Shown: positions 1 to 9,122 of the stretch, piece after piece | Numbering within the stretch: position 1 is the stretch's first letter | Layout of the letters: every line of letters begins with the position of its first letter | Assembly: GCA_963752745.1 (NCBI GenBank) | Contig: CAVWAK010000030.1 | Span: 1-64,000, forward strand | Length of the DNA stretch: 64,000 bases | Direction of reading: 5' to 3' | Origin: Thiogranum sp963752745 | GTDB taxonomy: Bacteria > Pseudomonadota > Gammaproteobacteria > DSM-19610 | Notes under the pieces: generated by a model | Seen by the model: the letters and a program-made list of their open reading frames with translations, nothing else | Database searches by the model: none | What the model was told of the DNA's origin: nothing | Translations under genes and position numbers: made by a program

Positions 1-263
1 ATTACCCAAGCAAAGTCTTGAACTCCTCCTGCAGGCGCTTTTGCTGCTCCGGCGTGGCCTGGCGCCACTGCGGACCGATCGCGGACGCGGTCATGCGCCG
101 AAAGTTGACACTTGGCATGATCTTGCTGTCGACCAGACTCACAACCTGGGAAACCTCGCCAGCCTGGATCGCCTTGTCGTTGCGGATGTTGTCGAGCACC
201 GCCATCGACAGGCGCTGGATGACAGCGTCGGGTGCGGTGCAGATGGCTTGCGCCAAACTCTGA
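1..263 (-). pseudogene. mlaC: MlaC-type phospholipid-binding protein, broken at its 5' end and cut by the window edge
   Basis: MlaC is the periplasmic shuttle of the Mla pathway, which moves phospholipids between the outer membrane and the MlaFEDB complex. The readable part matches the MlaC N-terminal region: a stretch with IRNDKAIQAG, then VNFRRMTASAIGPQWRQAT and PEQQKRLQEEFKTLL, the usual order in the family. Only the last residues of a signal peptide precede it. Upstream on this strand the frame runs straight into antisense group II intron sequence, so the true start and most of the signal peptide are missing. The gene continues beyond base 1, so the rest cannot be judged. Family assignment is good; that the gene is dead is inferred from the lost start. 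Confidence 0.7.
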
Positions 264-1191
264 AGCCATCTACGAGCAGGACTTTTTGCCTGCAAGCTAT
301 GGCTACCGACCGATGCGAGGGGCCAAGGACGCGGTACTCGACCTGGGCTTCAACCTCCAATACGGCAGGTTCGGATACATCGTAGAGGCCGACATCAAAG
401 GCTTCTTCGACCACATGGAGCATGACCGCCTGCTGGAACTGTTGAGCCTGCGGATCGACGACCGGGCCTTTCTCAACCTCATTCGCAAGTGGCTCAAAGC
501 CGGGATACTGGACACCGACGGGCAGATACTGCACCCGGAAAACGGAACGCCGCAAGGCGGCAGCATCTCGCCGATTCTCTCAAACGTCTACTTGCACCAT
601 GCGCTGGACCAATGGTTCGAGCAAGTGGTCAAACCCCGATGCCGAGGACAGGCGCTGGCTCATCCGGTACGCGGACGATTTTGTCTGCGCCTTCCAGTTA
701 CGCAAGGACGCCACGCGGTTCTACCAGGCCATGCCCAAACGACTGGAGAAATTCGGTCTGGAGGTGGCTCCTGAGAAGACCCGCATCCTACGCTTCAGCC
801 GCTTTCACCCCGGCCTGCGCCGACGTTTTGCCTTCCTCGGATTCGAACTGTACTGGAACCGGGATCGGCGCGGAGACCTACGGGTGATGAAACGGACAGC
901 ACGCAAGAAGCTGCAAGGAGCCAAAAGACGAATGAAAGAGTGGATCAAAGCCAAGCGCCACCTACCGGGGCGCCAGTTCATCAAGGCCTTGAACCGAAAA
1001 CTGGTCGGGCACTACAACTACTACGGAGTGCGCAGCAACGAGACAGTCCCTGGGCAGCTTCTTCGGCTTCACGATCCAATGCGCCTTACAAATGGCTCAA
1101 TCGACGAGGCGGGAAGCGGCGCAGTTTCAACTGGGGGCAGTTCAAAGAAGCGCTGAAGAAGTTGAATATCGCCTGGCCCAGAAGTGGTTGA
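264..1191 (+). pseudogene. Group II intron reverse transcriptase/maturase, truncated and frameshifted
   Basis: Remnant of an LtrA-like intron-encoded protein, which copies and splices a mobile group II intron. It begins abruptly inside the RT domain (EAIYEQDFLPASYGYRP), so the N-terminal RT blocks are gone. It retains the GTPQGGSISPILSNVYL block, the catalytic RYADDF motif, a thumb/maturase X region (HYNYYGV) and the usual C-terminal KWLNRR end. No HNH endonuclease domain follows, as in endonuclease-lacking lineages. The reading frame changes near 640-650, and two more shifts are needed around 1045-1075 to reach the C-terminus, so no functional protein can be made. It is followed at once by intron RNA domains V and VI. 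Confidence 0.88.
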
Positions 1192-1264
1192 GAACAAACG
1201 TACACATGCGGTCTTTGTAAGCTAATAAAAGTAATAAAATGCCCGTCGCGAACGCGAGTACAAC

Positions 1265-1342
1265 CGAGGAACCGGATGCGGGAAAACTGCACGTCCGGGT
1301 CTGTGCGGGGGGTGCCCGGTAACGGGCGTTCCTACCGCGAGA
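1265..1342 (+). ncRNA. Group II intron 3' end: domains V and VI (degenerate)
   Basis: Downstream of the maturase lies a hairpin beginning GAACCGGATGCGGGAAAA and closing with GCACGTCCGGGTC. This is the characteristic 34-nt domain V fold. A second GC-rich hairpin (GTGCCCGGTAACGGGC) then matches domain VI before the 3' splice end near CTACCGCG. In active introns the 5' strand of domain V carries the catalytic AGC triad (GAGCCG). Here the corresponding bases read GAACCG, so the triad looks mutated. With the RT truncated and the 5' intron domains absent, this is a dead intron tail. Identification rests on recalled consensus, not on a covariance-model search. Confidence 0.75.
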
Positions 1343-1399
1343 GATGATTTATAAACAATAATGGTGTAATTCAATAAGAGCAACCAGGAATAGAAGAAG

Positions 1400-1642
1400 A
1401 TGACAGACAATAAAAATGATAAGTATATTTTCTATACTAAAATGGCATGGACTATTTACACTCTAATAACCATTGCCATTATCCTTGTATTAGTACTATT
1501 TGTCGCTCAGGACAACGAAGAAAGGTTTTTCTACGGGTTAATGCCTGCAGCAGCAGCTTATGTTTTTCGCCCAATGAATAAACCCTTTAGCAAGCTCATT
1601 TTTAAGTTCACTGGCGTTTCTCATCCCGCAGAGGAAAAATGA
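1400..1642 (+). CDS. Small two-helix membrane protein, unknown function
   Basis: An 80-residue protein with a charged N-terminus (about residues 1-12), a clear hydrophobic helix at about 17-36 and a second, weaker hydrophobic stretch at about 45-60 containing AAAAYVFRP. The C-terminal tail is polar. I do not recognise a family. The reading frame opens just after the intron remnant. The start ATG is preceded by a purine-rich AGAAGAAG stretch that can serve as a ribosome binding site. Base composition is more AT-rich than in the neighbours, which would fit a recently acquired or marginal gene. Confidence 0.5.
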   Translation: MTDNKNDKYIFYTKMAWTIYTLITIAIILVLVLFVAQDNEERFFYGLMPAAAAYVFRPMNKPFSKLIFKFTGVSHPAEEK

Positions 1643-1843
1643 GCTGCCACAGACCTGACAAGCGTATTAACTCTGTCGAGAGTTCCCGCGGTTTAGTTGA
1701 CACCCTGAACTAACCATTCAGGAGTGACTCTTTGCGCTCCTGGGGTGCCTGACTTCGATTTATACCACAGTATTTCCCAGAGATTGTAAAACACTGACTG
1801 CGATAAACTGCGCATCGTTTAATGCTGTTGTAGAAAAACCTTG
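1643..1843. other. Intergenic region with one hairpin
   Basis: No gene is supported here. The only structure seen is an imperfect hairpin at 1719-1742 (CAGGAG paired with CTCCTG around a 12-nt loop). It has no T-tract, so it is a weak terminator candidate for the small membrane protein upstream. Confidence 0.35.
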
Positions 1844-3328
1844 ATGCAGATTCCCTTTAATAATCGTTACGCCAGCCTGGGTGAGGGCTTTTTTGAAAAG
1901 ATCCGGCCAACGCCGGTCAAAAAACCTGAACTCATTAAATTCAATGATGCGTTGGCCAGGGAGCTGGGCATATCCACCGGTCAGGTCGCCGCATCGGGTG
2001 CGGCGGTGTTCTCGGGTAACACGCTGCCTGAGGGTGCGGAGCCCCTGGCGATGGCATATGCCGGGCACCAGTTCGGGCAGTTTAATCCGCAACTCGGCGA
2101 TGGCCGTGCGCTACTGCTCGGCGAAGTTAAGGGGCTTGATGGTGTCCGTTATGATATCCACCTGAAAGGTTCCGGTCCTACGCGTTTCTCGCGTAATGGT
2201 GACGGCCGGTCTGCCCTCGGCCCGGTGTTGCGTGAGTACCTGGCGAGCGAAGCCATGCACAAACTCAATGTGCCGACTACGCGTGCCCTGGCGGCAGTGA
2301 CGACCGGCGAGCCGGTTGCGCGTGAGCGGTTAGTGCCGGGCGGGGTGATTACACGCGTGGCTTCAAGCTTTGTTCGCGTGGGGACTTTTCAGTATTTCGC
2401 GGTGCGTGATGATTACGATTCGGTGCAACAGCTCGCCGATTACGTGATTGAAAAAAATTACCCGCAGGTTGGCGATCATAACAATCCTTATGTGGCGTTC
2501 CTTGAAGCGGTAGTCGAACGGCAGGCTGCGCTGATTGCACAGTGGATGCAGTTGGGCTTTATCCATGGTGTGATGAATACCGACAATATGTCGGTTGCCG
2601 GTGAGACCATCGACTACGGGCCCTGTGCATTTATGGATGCGTATCAGCATGACCAGGTATTCAGCTCCATCGATCGTCAGGGGCGCTATGCCTACAGTAA
2701 TCAGCCTTCAATCGGTTTATGGAATCTAACGCGTCTGGCAGAGACTTTGCTGCCGTTGTTTGATGACGATCCTGAAACGGCGGTTAAGGTCGCGCAGGAC
2801 GTTCTGGAAGGGTATGCCGGGCGCTATGCATCGCAGTGGCTGGCAGGCATGCGGGCCAAATGTGGTTTAACTGCGTGCCCTGACGCGAACGGCGCGGACG
2901 ATAAAGCCCTGGTTGAAGCGTTGCTGGATGTGATGGCGGATAATCAGGCTGATTTCACCTTGACGTTTTATCACTTGTCACGCCTGGCTGATCAGTCATC
3001 AGATCGGGACAAGGACCTGACAAACCTGTTTGATGATCCCGCGCAGATCGATGCCTGGCTGGAAAAGTGGCGTCAGCGCTTAAGCCTGGAGACGCAAGGT
3101 AATGAAGCGCGCCAGGCTGCCATGCAGGCCATCAACCCGGTCTATATACCTCGAAACCACCAGATTGAAGCGGCTATCCGGGCTGCGGAAGACGAGGATG
3201 ATTTTTCTGTGTTTCACGCATTACATGCCGTGCTGGAGAATCCCTATGTGGAACAGGCAGGGAAAGAAAGCTACATGCAGGCGCCTCAGCCTGAAGAGGT
3301 GGTGGAGTACACGTTTTGCGGAACGTAA
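1844..3328 (+). CDS. selO: Protein adenylyltransferase SelO (YdiU family)
   Basis: SelO is a pseudokinase-fold enzyme that transfers AMP from ATP to Ser, Thr or Tyr of target proteins and is tied to redox stress. The 494 residues match the usual family length. Hallmarks are AYAGHQFGQFNPQLGDGRA (about residues 68-88), HLKGSGPTRFSRNGDGR (about 105) and the catalytic/metal block HGVMNTDNMSVAGETIDYGP (about 240-260). The protein ends in FCGT, so a Cys sits third from the C-terminus, where many homologues carry Cys or selenocysteine. A TTG lies directly in front of ATG 1844, and the ATG is taken as the start. The gene stands alone and ends just before a strong inverted repeat shared with the convergent hydratase gene. 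Confidence 0.95.
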   Translation: MQIPFNNRYASLGEGFFEKIRPTPVKKPELIKFNDALARELGISTGQVAASGAAVFSGNTLPEGAEPLAMAYAGHQFGQFNPQLGDGRALLLGEVKGLDGVRYDIHLKGSGPTRFSRNGDGRSALGPVLREYLASEAMHKLNVPTTRALAAVTTGEPVARERLVPGGVITRVASSFVRVGTFQYFAVRDDYDSVQQLADYVIEKNYPQVGDHNNPYVAFLEAVVERQAALIAQWMQLGFIHGVMNTDNMSVAGETIDYGPCAFMDAYQHDQVFSSIDRQGRYAYSNQPSIGLWNLTRLAETLLPLFDDDPETAVKVAQDVLEGYAGRYASQWLAGMRAKCGLTACPDANGADDKALVEALLDVMADNQADFTLTFYHLSRLADQSSDRDKDLTNLFDDPAQIDAWLEKWRQRLSLETQGNEARQAAMQAINPVYIPRNHQIEAAIRAAEDEDDFSVFHALHAVLENPYVEQAGKESYMQAPQPEEVVEYTFCGT

Positions 3329-3362
3329 AAGGATCTTTGATCAATCTATCCTCCGTAAACCG

Positions 3363-3434
3363 GGGTCAGAGAGCAATTTCCCCTAATATTAGAATTAATT
3401 GCTCTCTGACCCTGTTTATTTGACCCTGTTTATT
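3363..3434. repeat. Palindromic repeat between convergent genes, with a tandem 14-bp direct repeat
   Basis: GGGTCAGAGAGCAATT at 3363-3378 and AATTGCTCTCTGACCC at 3397-3412 form perfect 16-bp arms around an 18-nt loop. Immediately after, TGACCCTGTTTATT occurs twice in tandem (3407-3420 and 3421-3434), the second copy overlapping the end of the hydratase gene. GGGTCAGAG...CTCTGACCC elements are a familiar dispersed repeat type in gammaproteobacteria. Here it could also serve as a bidirectional transcription stop between selO and the hydratase. Confidence 0.75.
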
Positions 3435-4134
3435 ACCCCTGGTCTATTTTCAATACCAACCTTCCCAGCACCCCCATATCCACCTCGATCTCATCGCCCA
3501 CCGCAACCGCCGCGGGTTTGGTTGCCGCGCCGGTGATAATCCAGTCGCCTTTTTGTAATTGTTCGTCGTGCGCTGCCAGCATGTTGGCCACGGCGAGAAT
3601 AATCGCGGAGAAATCTTCTGGCACGCGCGCGGGCTCCAGGGTGCGGACTTCGCGGCCATTGATGCGCAGCGAAATGTCCAGTTGGTCGCGCCTGTAGTCC
3701 CGGGCGGGCAATTGTGATTCTGCCAGTACTACGCCTTCATGAAACATGTTGCCGGCGAGGATAGCTTCCATATCGTCGTCTACGCTGCGGGTGGTATCGA
3801 CCAGTTCCAGTGCGGCGGTATAGCTGGCGATGGCCGCGCAGGCCTGTTCGGCACTGGCGCCGGCGGGGACATCCGCGCCCATCTGCAGGGCAACTTCGGG
3901 TTCGACCAGCAGCGCGGCGCCGGGTGATGCCTGGTAGTGCTCACCGGAACGATAACAGCGTTCGCGGGAGAGAAAACCCACCATGGCCGAAGGCAGGTTC
4001 AGACGTTGTTGATCCGCGGGCACGGTAAAGCCCGTCTTCCAGCCTAGCCGCTGCCGCCGGTCGGCGACCGTATCGCGCCAGGTCTGTAACTGACGGCGCA
4101 TGCCGTTGCGGATCTTGATGGGGCTGGTGTCCAT
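3433..4134 (-). CDS. 2-keto-4-pentenoate hydratase-like protein (fumarylacetoacetate hydrolase family)
   Basis: This family hydrates or cleaves 2-oxo acids at the end of aromatic meta-cleavage pathways. The 233 residues show the FAH-fold pattern: VEPEVALQMG (about residue 77, carrying the metal-binding E-x-E), an ALELVDTTR-type strand (about 111) and the late block KGDWIITGAATKPAAVAVGD (about 193-212). The protein is somewhat shorter than typical MhpD (about 260). No other aromatic-degradation gene is nearby, so the natural substrate is unknown. It is transcribed alone, convergent with selO. Confidence 0.8.
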   Translation of the reverse strand: MDTSPIKIRNGMRRQLQTWRDTVADRRQRLGWKTGFTVPADQQRLNLPSAMVGFLSRERCYRSGEHYQASPGAALLVEPEVALQMGADVPAGASAEQACAAIASYTAALELVDTTRSVDDDMEAILAGNMFHEGVVLAESQLPARDYRRDQLDISLRINGREVRTLEPARVPEDFSAIILAVANMLAAHDEQLQKGDWIITGAATKPAAVAVGDEIEVDMGVLGRLVLKIDQG

Positions 4135-4263
4135 GGTATGACCAAAGGGAGTGGATTTCGGGTTGGGCGAATAGTAGCGGATATGGGGGGTTGACCCAAT
4201 GCATTCAGTATAATTGAAAAGGGGTTGGGGTCTGCCCCGTTTCTTTTGGAGAGGAGTGCTGAA

Positions 4264-4413
4264 ATGAATATGAGTTTTGTCATGGCGAGTCCGCCGCTGA
4301 TTTCGTTGCTGGCGGGTATTTCTATTCTGCTCTGGCCAAGGTTGCTGAACTATATCGTGGCGTTTTACCTGATCCTGTTCGGGTTGGTGGGACTTATGCC
4401 GCTGGTGTTGTAG
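4264..4413 (+). CDS. DUF3096-type small membrane protein
   Basis: A 49-residue, strongly hydrophobic protein. Its core PLISLLAGISILLWPRLLNY followed by IVAFYLILFGLVGL matches the small DUF3096 family, which has two short membrane helices and no known function. ATG 4264 follows a GGAGAGGAG ribosome binding site by a few bases and is preferred over the upstream in-frame start at 4225. Its last 49 bases overlap the 3' end of the convergent peroxidase gene. Confidence 0.75.
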   Translation: MNMSFVMASPPLISLLAGISILLWPRLLNYIVAFYLILFGLVGLMPLVL

Positions 4414-5697
4414 GGCGCAATCGCCGGTGGTCCGGTCAGGGTGTGGAGGAAGGCTTTCAATTGAACCAGTTCCTCTGCTGTCAGGTTGATCGGCAACAGG
4501 TCACTGTGGCCGATGGGTGCTTTCCTGGACGTTGTCGCTTTATTGTAGTGATCGAGCACGGCATCGAGGTCGGCAAACTGGCCTGAATGCATATAGGGCG
4601 CTGTTGCCGCCACGTTGCGCAGTGTGGGGGCCTTGAACGCGCCGATGGTTTCATCTTTCAGCGTCTTGGCGAAGCGCAGTTCGGTACAATCTTCCTGCCT
4701 GGCATCGCTGTATTCGCTCAGGCAGTTGAATTCATCTTTAAGCGCTTTCTGCACACCCTGGTAGCGTCCCCAGTCCAGGTGTAATCCCTCGGCAAAGGGC
4801 ACGCCGATATTGTGAAAGCCCTGGTCTGTAAACAGCGGCCCGTTATGGCAGCGGATGCACATCGCCTTGCCAACGAACAGTTTCAGGCCGGCGACTTCAT
4901 TCGCTGTCATGGCTTCTTTCATCGCCGCTGCGTTGTTTTGCTGCAAGGCTTCCACATAGGCATCAAAGCGGCCCGGGCCTGGCATGAGCAGGCGTTCATA
5001 GGCAGCCAGGGATTTGCCGATGTTGACGAATATCCGGGTGACCAGTTGCCGGTCGTCTGCGGACATGGCGTTCCAGGCATCGGTGATATTCCGGTCAGCG
5101 GACGGCCCGGCCTGCCTGGGGAAACGCCTGGTGTCGGATAGATCGGGCAGGGTACCGAACAGGCTCTCATACTCGGCATGATAGCCGGGGTCTGCAACGA
5201 TCAGGCGCGCGAGTTCGACACGGCTACCACCGTGTTCCTGGCCACTTTCCAGTGGTCCCAGGGCCTGTGCCCATTGACTGTCACGGCGGCCGTCCCAGAA
5301 AAACCACGCATAGTAGGATGCACCCAGCAGGGTAGGTGCACCGCGCGGTGTTGTTGCAATGCCCTGGGCCTGTCCCAGTCCATCGGTAAAGTAGCGGTCC
5401 GGCTGATGGCAGCTGGCGCAGGAGACTTCGCCATTGGCGCTGAGGCGGGCATCAAAAAACAGCTTCTGTCCCAGTGCAGCCGCACGTGGGTCGTCGGCCA
5501 CAGCATTGGACGGGGTCTGCTTGCAGCGGTGTCAGGCTGTGCAGTGAAAGCGAGCGCAGCATGCTGATCTCGGCATCGCTCCAGGCGCTGTCCACGCGTT
5601 CGTCAGTTTCGGTAGCAGTTGCCTTGACGGCGAAACCTGACAGTGCCAGTAACGCCAGCAAACCGGCCAGCGGGTGGTACAGGGGTGAGATCTTCAT
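4365..5697 (-). CDS. Di-heme cytochrome c peroxidase (MauG/CcpA family), one-base frameshift
   Basis: Periplasmic bacterial cytochrome c peroxidases reduce hydrogen peroxide with electrons from small c-type cytochromes. A signal peptide (MKISPLYHPLAGLLALLAL) opens the gene. Downstream come the two heme sites CASCH and CIRCH and the family blocks LGQKLFFDARLS, TPTLRNVA-like APTLRNVAATAPYMHSG, and a C-terminal LKAFLHTLTGP. The signal-peptide frame and the main frame do not join. Removing one base from the GGGG run at 5512-5515 (plus strand) restores LQADPSNAVADDPRAAALG, a normal family junction. This may be a sequence error or a recent inactivating lesion. It lies 68 bp after a co-directional lipoprotein gene, probably in the same transcript. 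Confidence 0.88.
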
Positions 5698-5765
5698 TGT
5701 ATTCAGGTGCCGTTTTAGTTGTTTTCACTAGCCGCTTTGGTGCGGCGTGTTCTTAACGCCGACTA

Positions 5766-6284
5766 TCAGGGTACGTCAAAGCTGATAATCACCTTGTCAT
5801 CCTGGTCGAGCGCCCTGACGTTGAACCACATCTCCCAGCGACCGGGCATGTTGAATTTGACGCCTTCAATACGATAACGTCCGTCGCCCAGGTTTGCGGT
5901 CACTTCTGGTTTGGAGGGGAAACCGTGCTTGTGTTCAGGCATGCCGCCGTACACCATGAGGATGGCATCATCGACAATCCGGCCTTCCGGAGTTGTGATG
6001 CGCGCTGTCCAGCTATGGATGCGATTCAGGGGTAACGGAGCCTCATCACTTTGGAGGGTCACCTGAAACAGTCCGCTCTTGCCCACTTCTGTCATAGTGG
6101 GTCCCTTGGCGGTATTGCCGGCAGCGTTTGGTGTTTCCTGCGCTGTCTCCGGTTTGCTCGCAACCGCGGCGGGTGTGTCAGATACAGACTTCTCGTCACT
6201 GCATGCGCCCAGGCAGAGCCCGATAGCCAGCAGGAAAAAAGCCGGAAACCGTTTTCCGGTACTCATCGGATTTGTGTTTCTCAT
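5766..6284 (-). CDS. YtkA/FixH-like periplasmic lipoprotein
   Basis: A 172-residue exported protein with lipobox LGAC (Cys28), then a low-complexity Ala/Thr/Pro linker (about 33-62) and a compact beta-rich domain. That domain carries HSWTARITTPEGR, GGMPEHKHGFPSKP and MPGRWEMWFNV. The GGMPxHxHG pattern and terminal beta strands resemble YtkA/FixH domains, found in periplasmic proteins near c-type cytochrome or copper genes. It is upstream of, and co-oriented with, the cytochrome c peroxidase, so it may assist maturation or electron delivery; that role is inference. An internal Met7 is an alternative start. Confidence 0.72.
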   Translation of the reverse strand: MRNTNPMSTGKRFPAFFLLAIGLCLGACSDEKSVSDTPAAVASKPETAQETPNAAGNTAKGPTMTEVGKSGLFQVTLQSDEAPLPLNRIHSWTARITTPEGRIVDDAILMVYGGMPEHKHGFPSKPEVTANLGDGRYRIEGVKFNMPGRWEMWFNVRALDQDDKVIISFDVP

Positions 6285-6355
6285 ACTACGACTTCCTCTT
6301 CTCGTTCTTCATATAAAGTCGAATACAGCTCCTGAAAATTATATCCGGAACCAGT

Positions 6356-6395
6356 AAAAAGGCGCTACCTCTCTCTCCAAGAGAAGTAGCGCCTT
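6356..6395 (-). terminator. Rho-independent terminator of the 5'-nucleotidase gene
   Basis: Read on the minus strand, AAGGCGCTAC pairs perfectly with GTAGCGCCTT around a 17-nt loop, and a run of T follows. It sits about 50 bp past the 5'-nucleotidase stop and before the YtkA-like lipoprotein gene, separating the two co-directional units. Confidence 0.8.
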
Positions 6396-6443
6396 AGGTT
6401 GGGTTAAACCGGCCCTTATTCCCCGGGCCGGAAATTAACTACC

Positions 6444-8664
6444 CTACTTGGCAGGCTCGGTCACCAGACGTCCTAGCCAGGTCGGACCCGCACCGAAGGC
6501 CGGCTGTACTTCACCGTATTCGGAATCAGGCACACCGTCGCAGTCCTTGTCCAGTGCCGGCGGATTGTCCGGGCAGCCGTTGTAAGGCACCGTTTCGGTG
6601 TTCTTACGCTGTGGACCGTGATCGGCAAAGGTTACGACGTTGTTTTTCAGGTGCTCACGCAGTACCTGGGCCGGAACCCAGAAATCGTTGGGCGCAACCT
6701 GCAGCACGGCCGGCCTGCGGGTAACATCAACGATGTTCTCTGTGTTGAGCGGCGGACACACGCCGACCACGCTCGGGGTGCTCGTGTCAGGATTGAACGC
6801 ACCGCACGGGAAACGCATATTGCGGCCACCCGAGGTGCGGCACTGGCGATCGGTACCTTCACCGTTGGGATAGCAGCTGACCACGGTGTAGATCTTGCTG
6901 GGATCGATCCCTTGCCCATTCAGTTCCATGGAAAGAATGCGGCCACCAATCGTCTGCAGCGGTACCGAGGTGGGGGACAGCTCCAGGTCCAGCACGAAAC
7001 GCATGTTGTCGGAGAAGCCCATCCACCAGCCACCGCGGTGACGGAACGCGTGCGGGTCGAAGACACCTTCCAGGAAGCCTTCATAACGTCCACGCAGCAG
7101 GCCGCCGGTGAATTCAACCAGCGAAACAGCCGGGGTAAACGGCATGAAGTTGTAGATTTCACCCACGGTGATGGCGCCGTCCGAGAAGCCACCATCCGGG
7201 CCGTCCAGCGGTGTACCCATGCCGAACACCGGAATGTCGAAGCGGAAGCCGTTGCTGATGGCGAACGCCGTATCGTCGGTGATGGCGGAGTCACCCGTGC
7301 TCTTACCCAGGGCCAGTGTGGCGTCACCGATGAAGTTATTCATGAAATCGCCGATGACATCGCGGCGCTCCAGTTCAACCTCGGTGTAACCTGCCACTGA
7401 ATCCAGCGGTGTGTTCAGCGTATGGCCGAAACCAAACTTGAAGCCGCCAGGACCAAAGGTATGTGACTTGAAGTCAGGGCCGGAGTAGAACTCCTTGGTG
7501 GTCTCCTCGACCAGTGCCTTGAGTCCACCGGCGACAAAGAAGTCACTGGTGTCTTCAGGAACTTCGTCGGTCATTTCGTGCAGGGTAAACTCAAAACTCT
7601 TGATCTTGCTGCTACCTCTCCGGTCATATCCAGTGTCAGCTCACCCAGGTAGGAGTCTTCGCCGGATTCGACGATGATGACGTCCTTGCCGGTGAACACG
7701 TTCTCGATGGTGATGGCCTGTGGAATCGATTCGTGGGTATCGCCACTGAGAATGATGTCGATACCCTTAATCTCCTTGGCCATCTGGATGTTGTCGCCGA
7801 GGCCCAGCTCGGTTGCCAGCACGATGATGTCTGCGCCAGCTGCCTTGGCATCCGCAATATCCTGCGGCAGTTCATTGTAGCCCTTGGTGAAGCGGAAGCC
7901 GAGGTTGAACAGCGGGTTCTGCACCGGCAGGCGGCTCGAGGTGATACCGACGTAACCAACCTTGACGCCGGCCGCCTCTTTAATGACCCAGGGCTTGAGC
8001 ACACGATTGCCCGGATCGAGATTCGGTTTGCGCGCTGCGCCGGTGGCTGCCTCGGGGAACCAGTAGACGTTGTTCGCCACCGTATCATAGTTGGCCGCGA
8101 TAACGTTGCAGTCAGCCGGGCCCGCAGTACCGTTACACGCTGGTATGGTGGAACTCAGCGTGGTCTGGTTATTGGGTGACATCGGGATGGTGCCCTTCAG
8201 CGCGTCGACATAGCGGTTGCGGGTGACGCGGGTGCCGTAGGCCCAGTCCCAGTTGCCCATCACGAAAGCATCAATGCGGTAGGCGTTGAAGATGGGCATG
8301 ATGGCGTTACCCAGGGTAAACAATACCTCGGCACCACCGTGGGTGGCGTCACCGACCATGAAGGTCAGGCTGTCGTCTTCGCCGACCCGTTCCCTGATTT
8401 CCTTGATGCCGGTACCCAGTCGCGCCACACCGCCGGAATTCTCGCGGTTGCCGGCAAAGATGAAATCTTCATCGTGCGGGCGAATGTGGCCGTGGACATC
8501 ACTGACGTGGATGATGGTGAGGGTATTTTTGCCACCGTCATCATCGTCATCATCGTCGTGACTTGGCCGGCAATGGCCTGCTGAGCCAGACCTGTCATCG
8601 CTAATGACAAGACCAGTGAACCCAGCGCATGGGGAATAAATCCCCTTGTGCGTTTTCGTATCAT
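6444..8664 (-). CDS. SoxB-like metallophosphatase/5'-nucleotidase, two frameshifts
   Basis: Exported two-domain enzyme of the 5'-nucleotidase/UshA/SoxB superfamily. It has a signal peptide (from 8664), an Asp-rich stretch, then the metallophosphatase domain with HVSDVHGH, MVGDATHGG and SGDTHES, and finally a 5'-nucleotidase C-terminal domain. The usual GNHE/D motif reads GNWDWAYG, resembling SoxB (GHWEFTYG), where Trp also replaces the catalytic His. Signal peptide, first domain and second domain lie in different frames. One base added near 8562 and one near 7615, both beside G runs, would give a continuous protein of about 740 residues. The divergent WYL regulator and shared palindromes suggest regulation. 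Confidence 0.82.
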
Positions 8665-8772
8665 TGTGGACCTCCATATTCATTTTAAATAGCATCACGA
8701 CAACACAGCTTTATTCGTGACGTGTTTGCTTCTTATCAAGGTAATAAACGGGGACCCCCACACTCATTGTGA

Positions 8773-8786
8773 TAGGGTTAACCCTA
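8773..8786. promoter_or_regulatory. Perfect 14-bp palindrome TAGGGTTAACCCTA, candidate operator
   Basis: A perfect dyad lies in the divergent region, about 110 bp upstream of the 5'-nucleotidase start. A near copy lies 240 bp away on the regulator side. Paired dyads between a regulator and a divergent gene are typical of autoregulation, so binding by the adjacent WYL regulator is a reasonable inference. Confidence 0.5.
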
Positions 8787-9013
8787 GGCGCTGCTTATTG
8801 CTCCTGTGCCTGTCAGGAACTGCTTTTTATAAAGACAACGGGGAGGTGGTGTTAGAATGAAACCTCCGATGTTTCTTTTATGGATTGCCAGAAACAATAA
8901 TTGTTTCTCAGCTAGTAGAGCGTTGCGGACGGACGTTTATTCCATGCTGCTGCGCTTTATTTACGCGATAAATGTTTTTCTTTATAAAAAAGCATAGAGG
9001 CGCAAAATGCATC

Positions 9014-9026
9014 TAGGGGTAACCCT
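9014..9026. promoter_or_regulatory. Second candidate operator, TAGGGGTAACCCT
   Basis: This is a one-mismatch copy of the TAGGGTTAACCCTA dyad found 240 bp upstream, located about 100 bp before the WYL regulator start. A third half-site-like string, ACCCTAGGTTA, follows at about 9045. The rest of the 8665-9122 intergenic region is AT-rich and shows no gene. Confidence 0.45.
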
Positions 9027-9122
9027 GTAAGTGACCTGATGCTGACCCTAGGTTATTCGGTTAATGGATAATGGAGATCAATGAGAATGAGACGCAGACT
9101 GTGCACCAGTTAGGTTAACGTT

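Noticed and set aside
264..1191. Reverse transcriptase as part of a retron or diversity-generating element
   Set aside because: The maturase-type C-terminus and adjacent domain V/VI hairpins identify a group II intron, and no msr/msd or template/variable repeats are seen.
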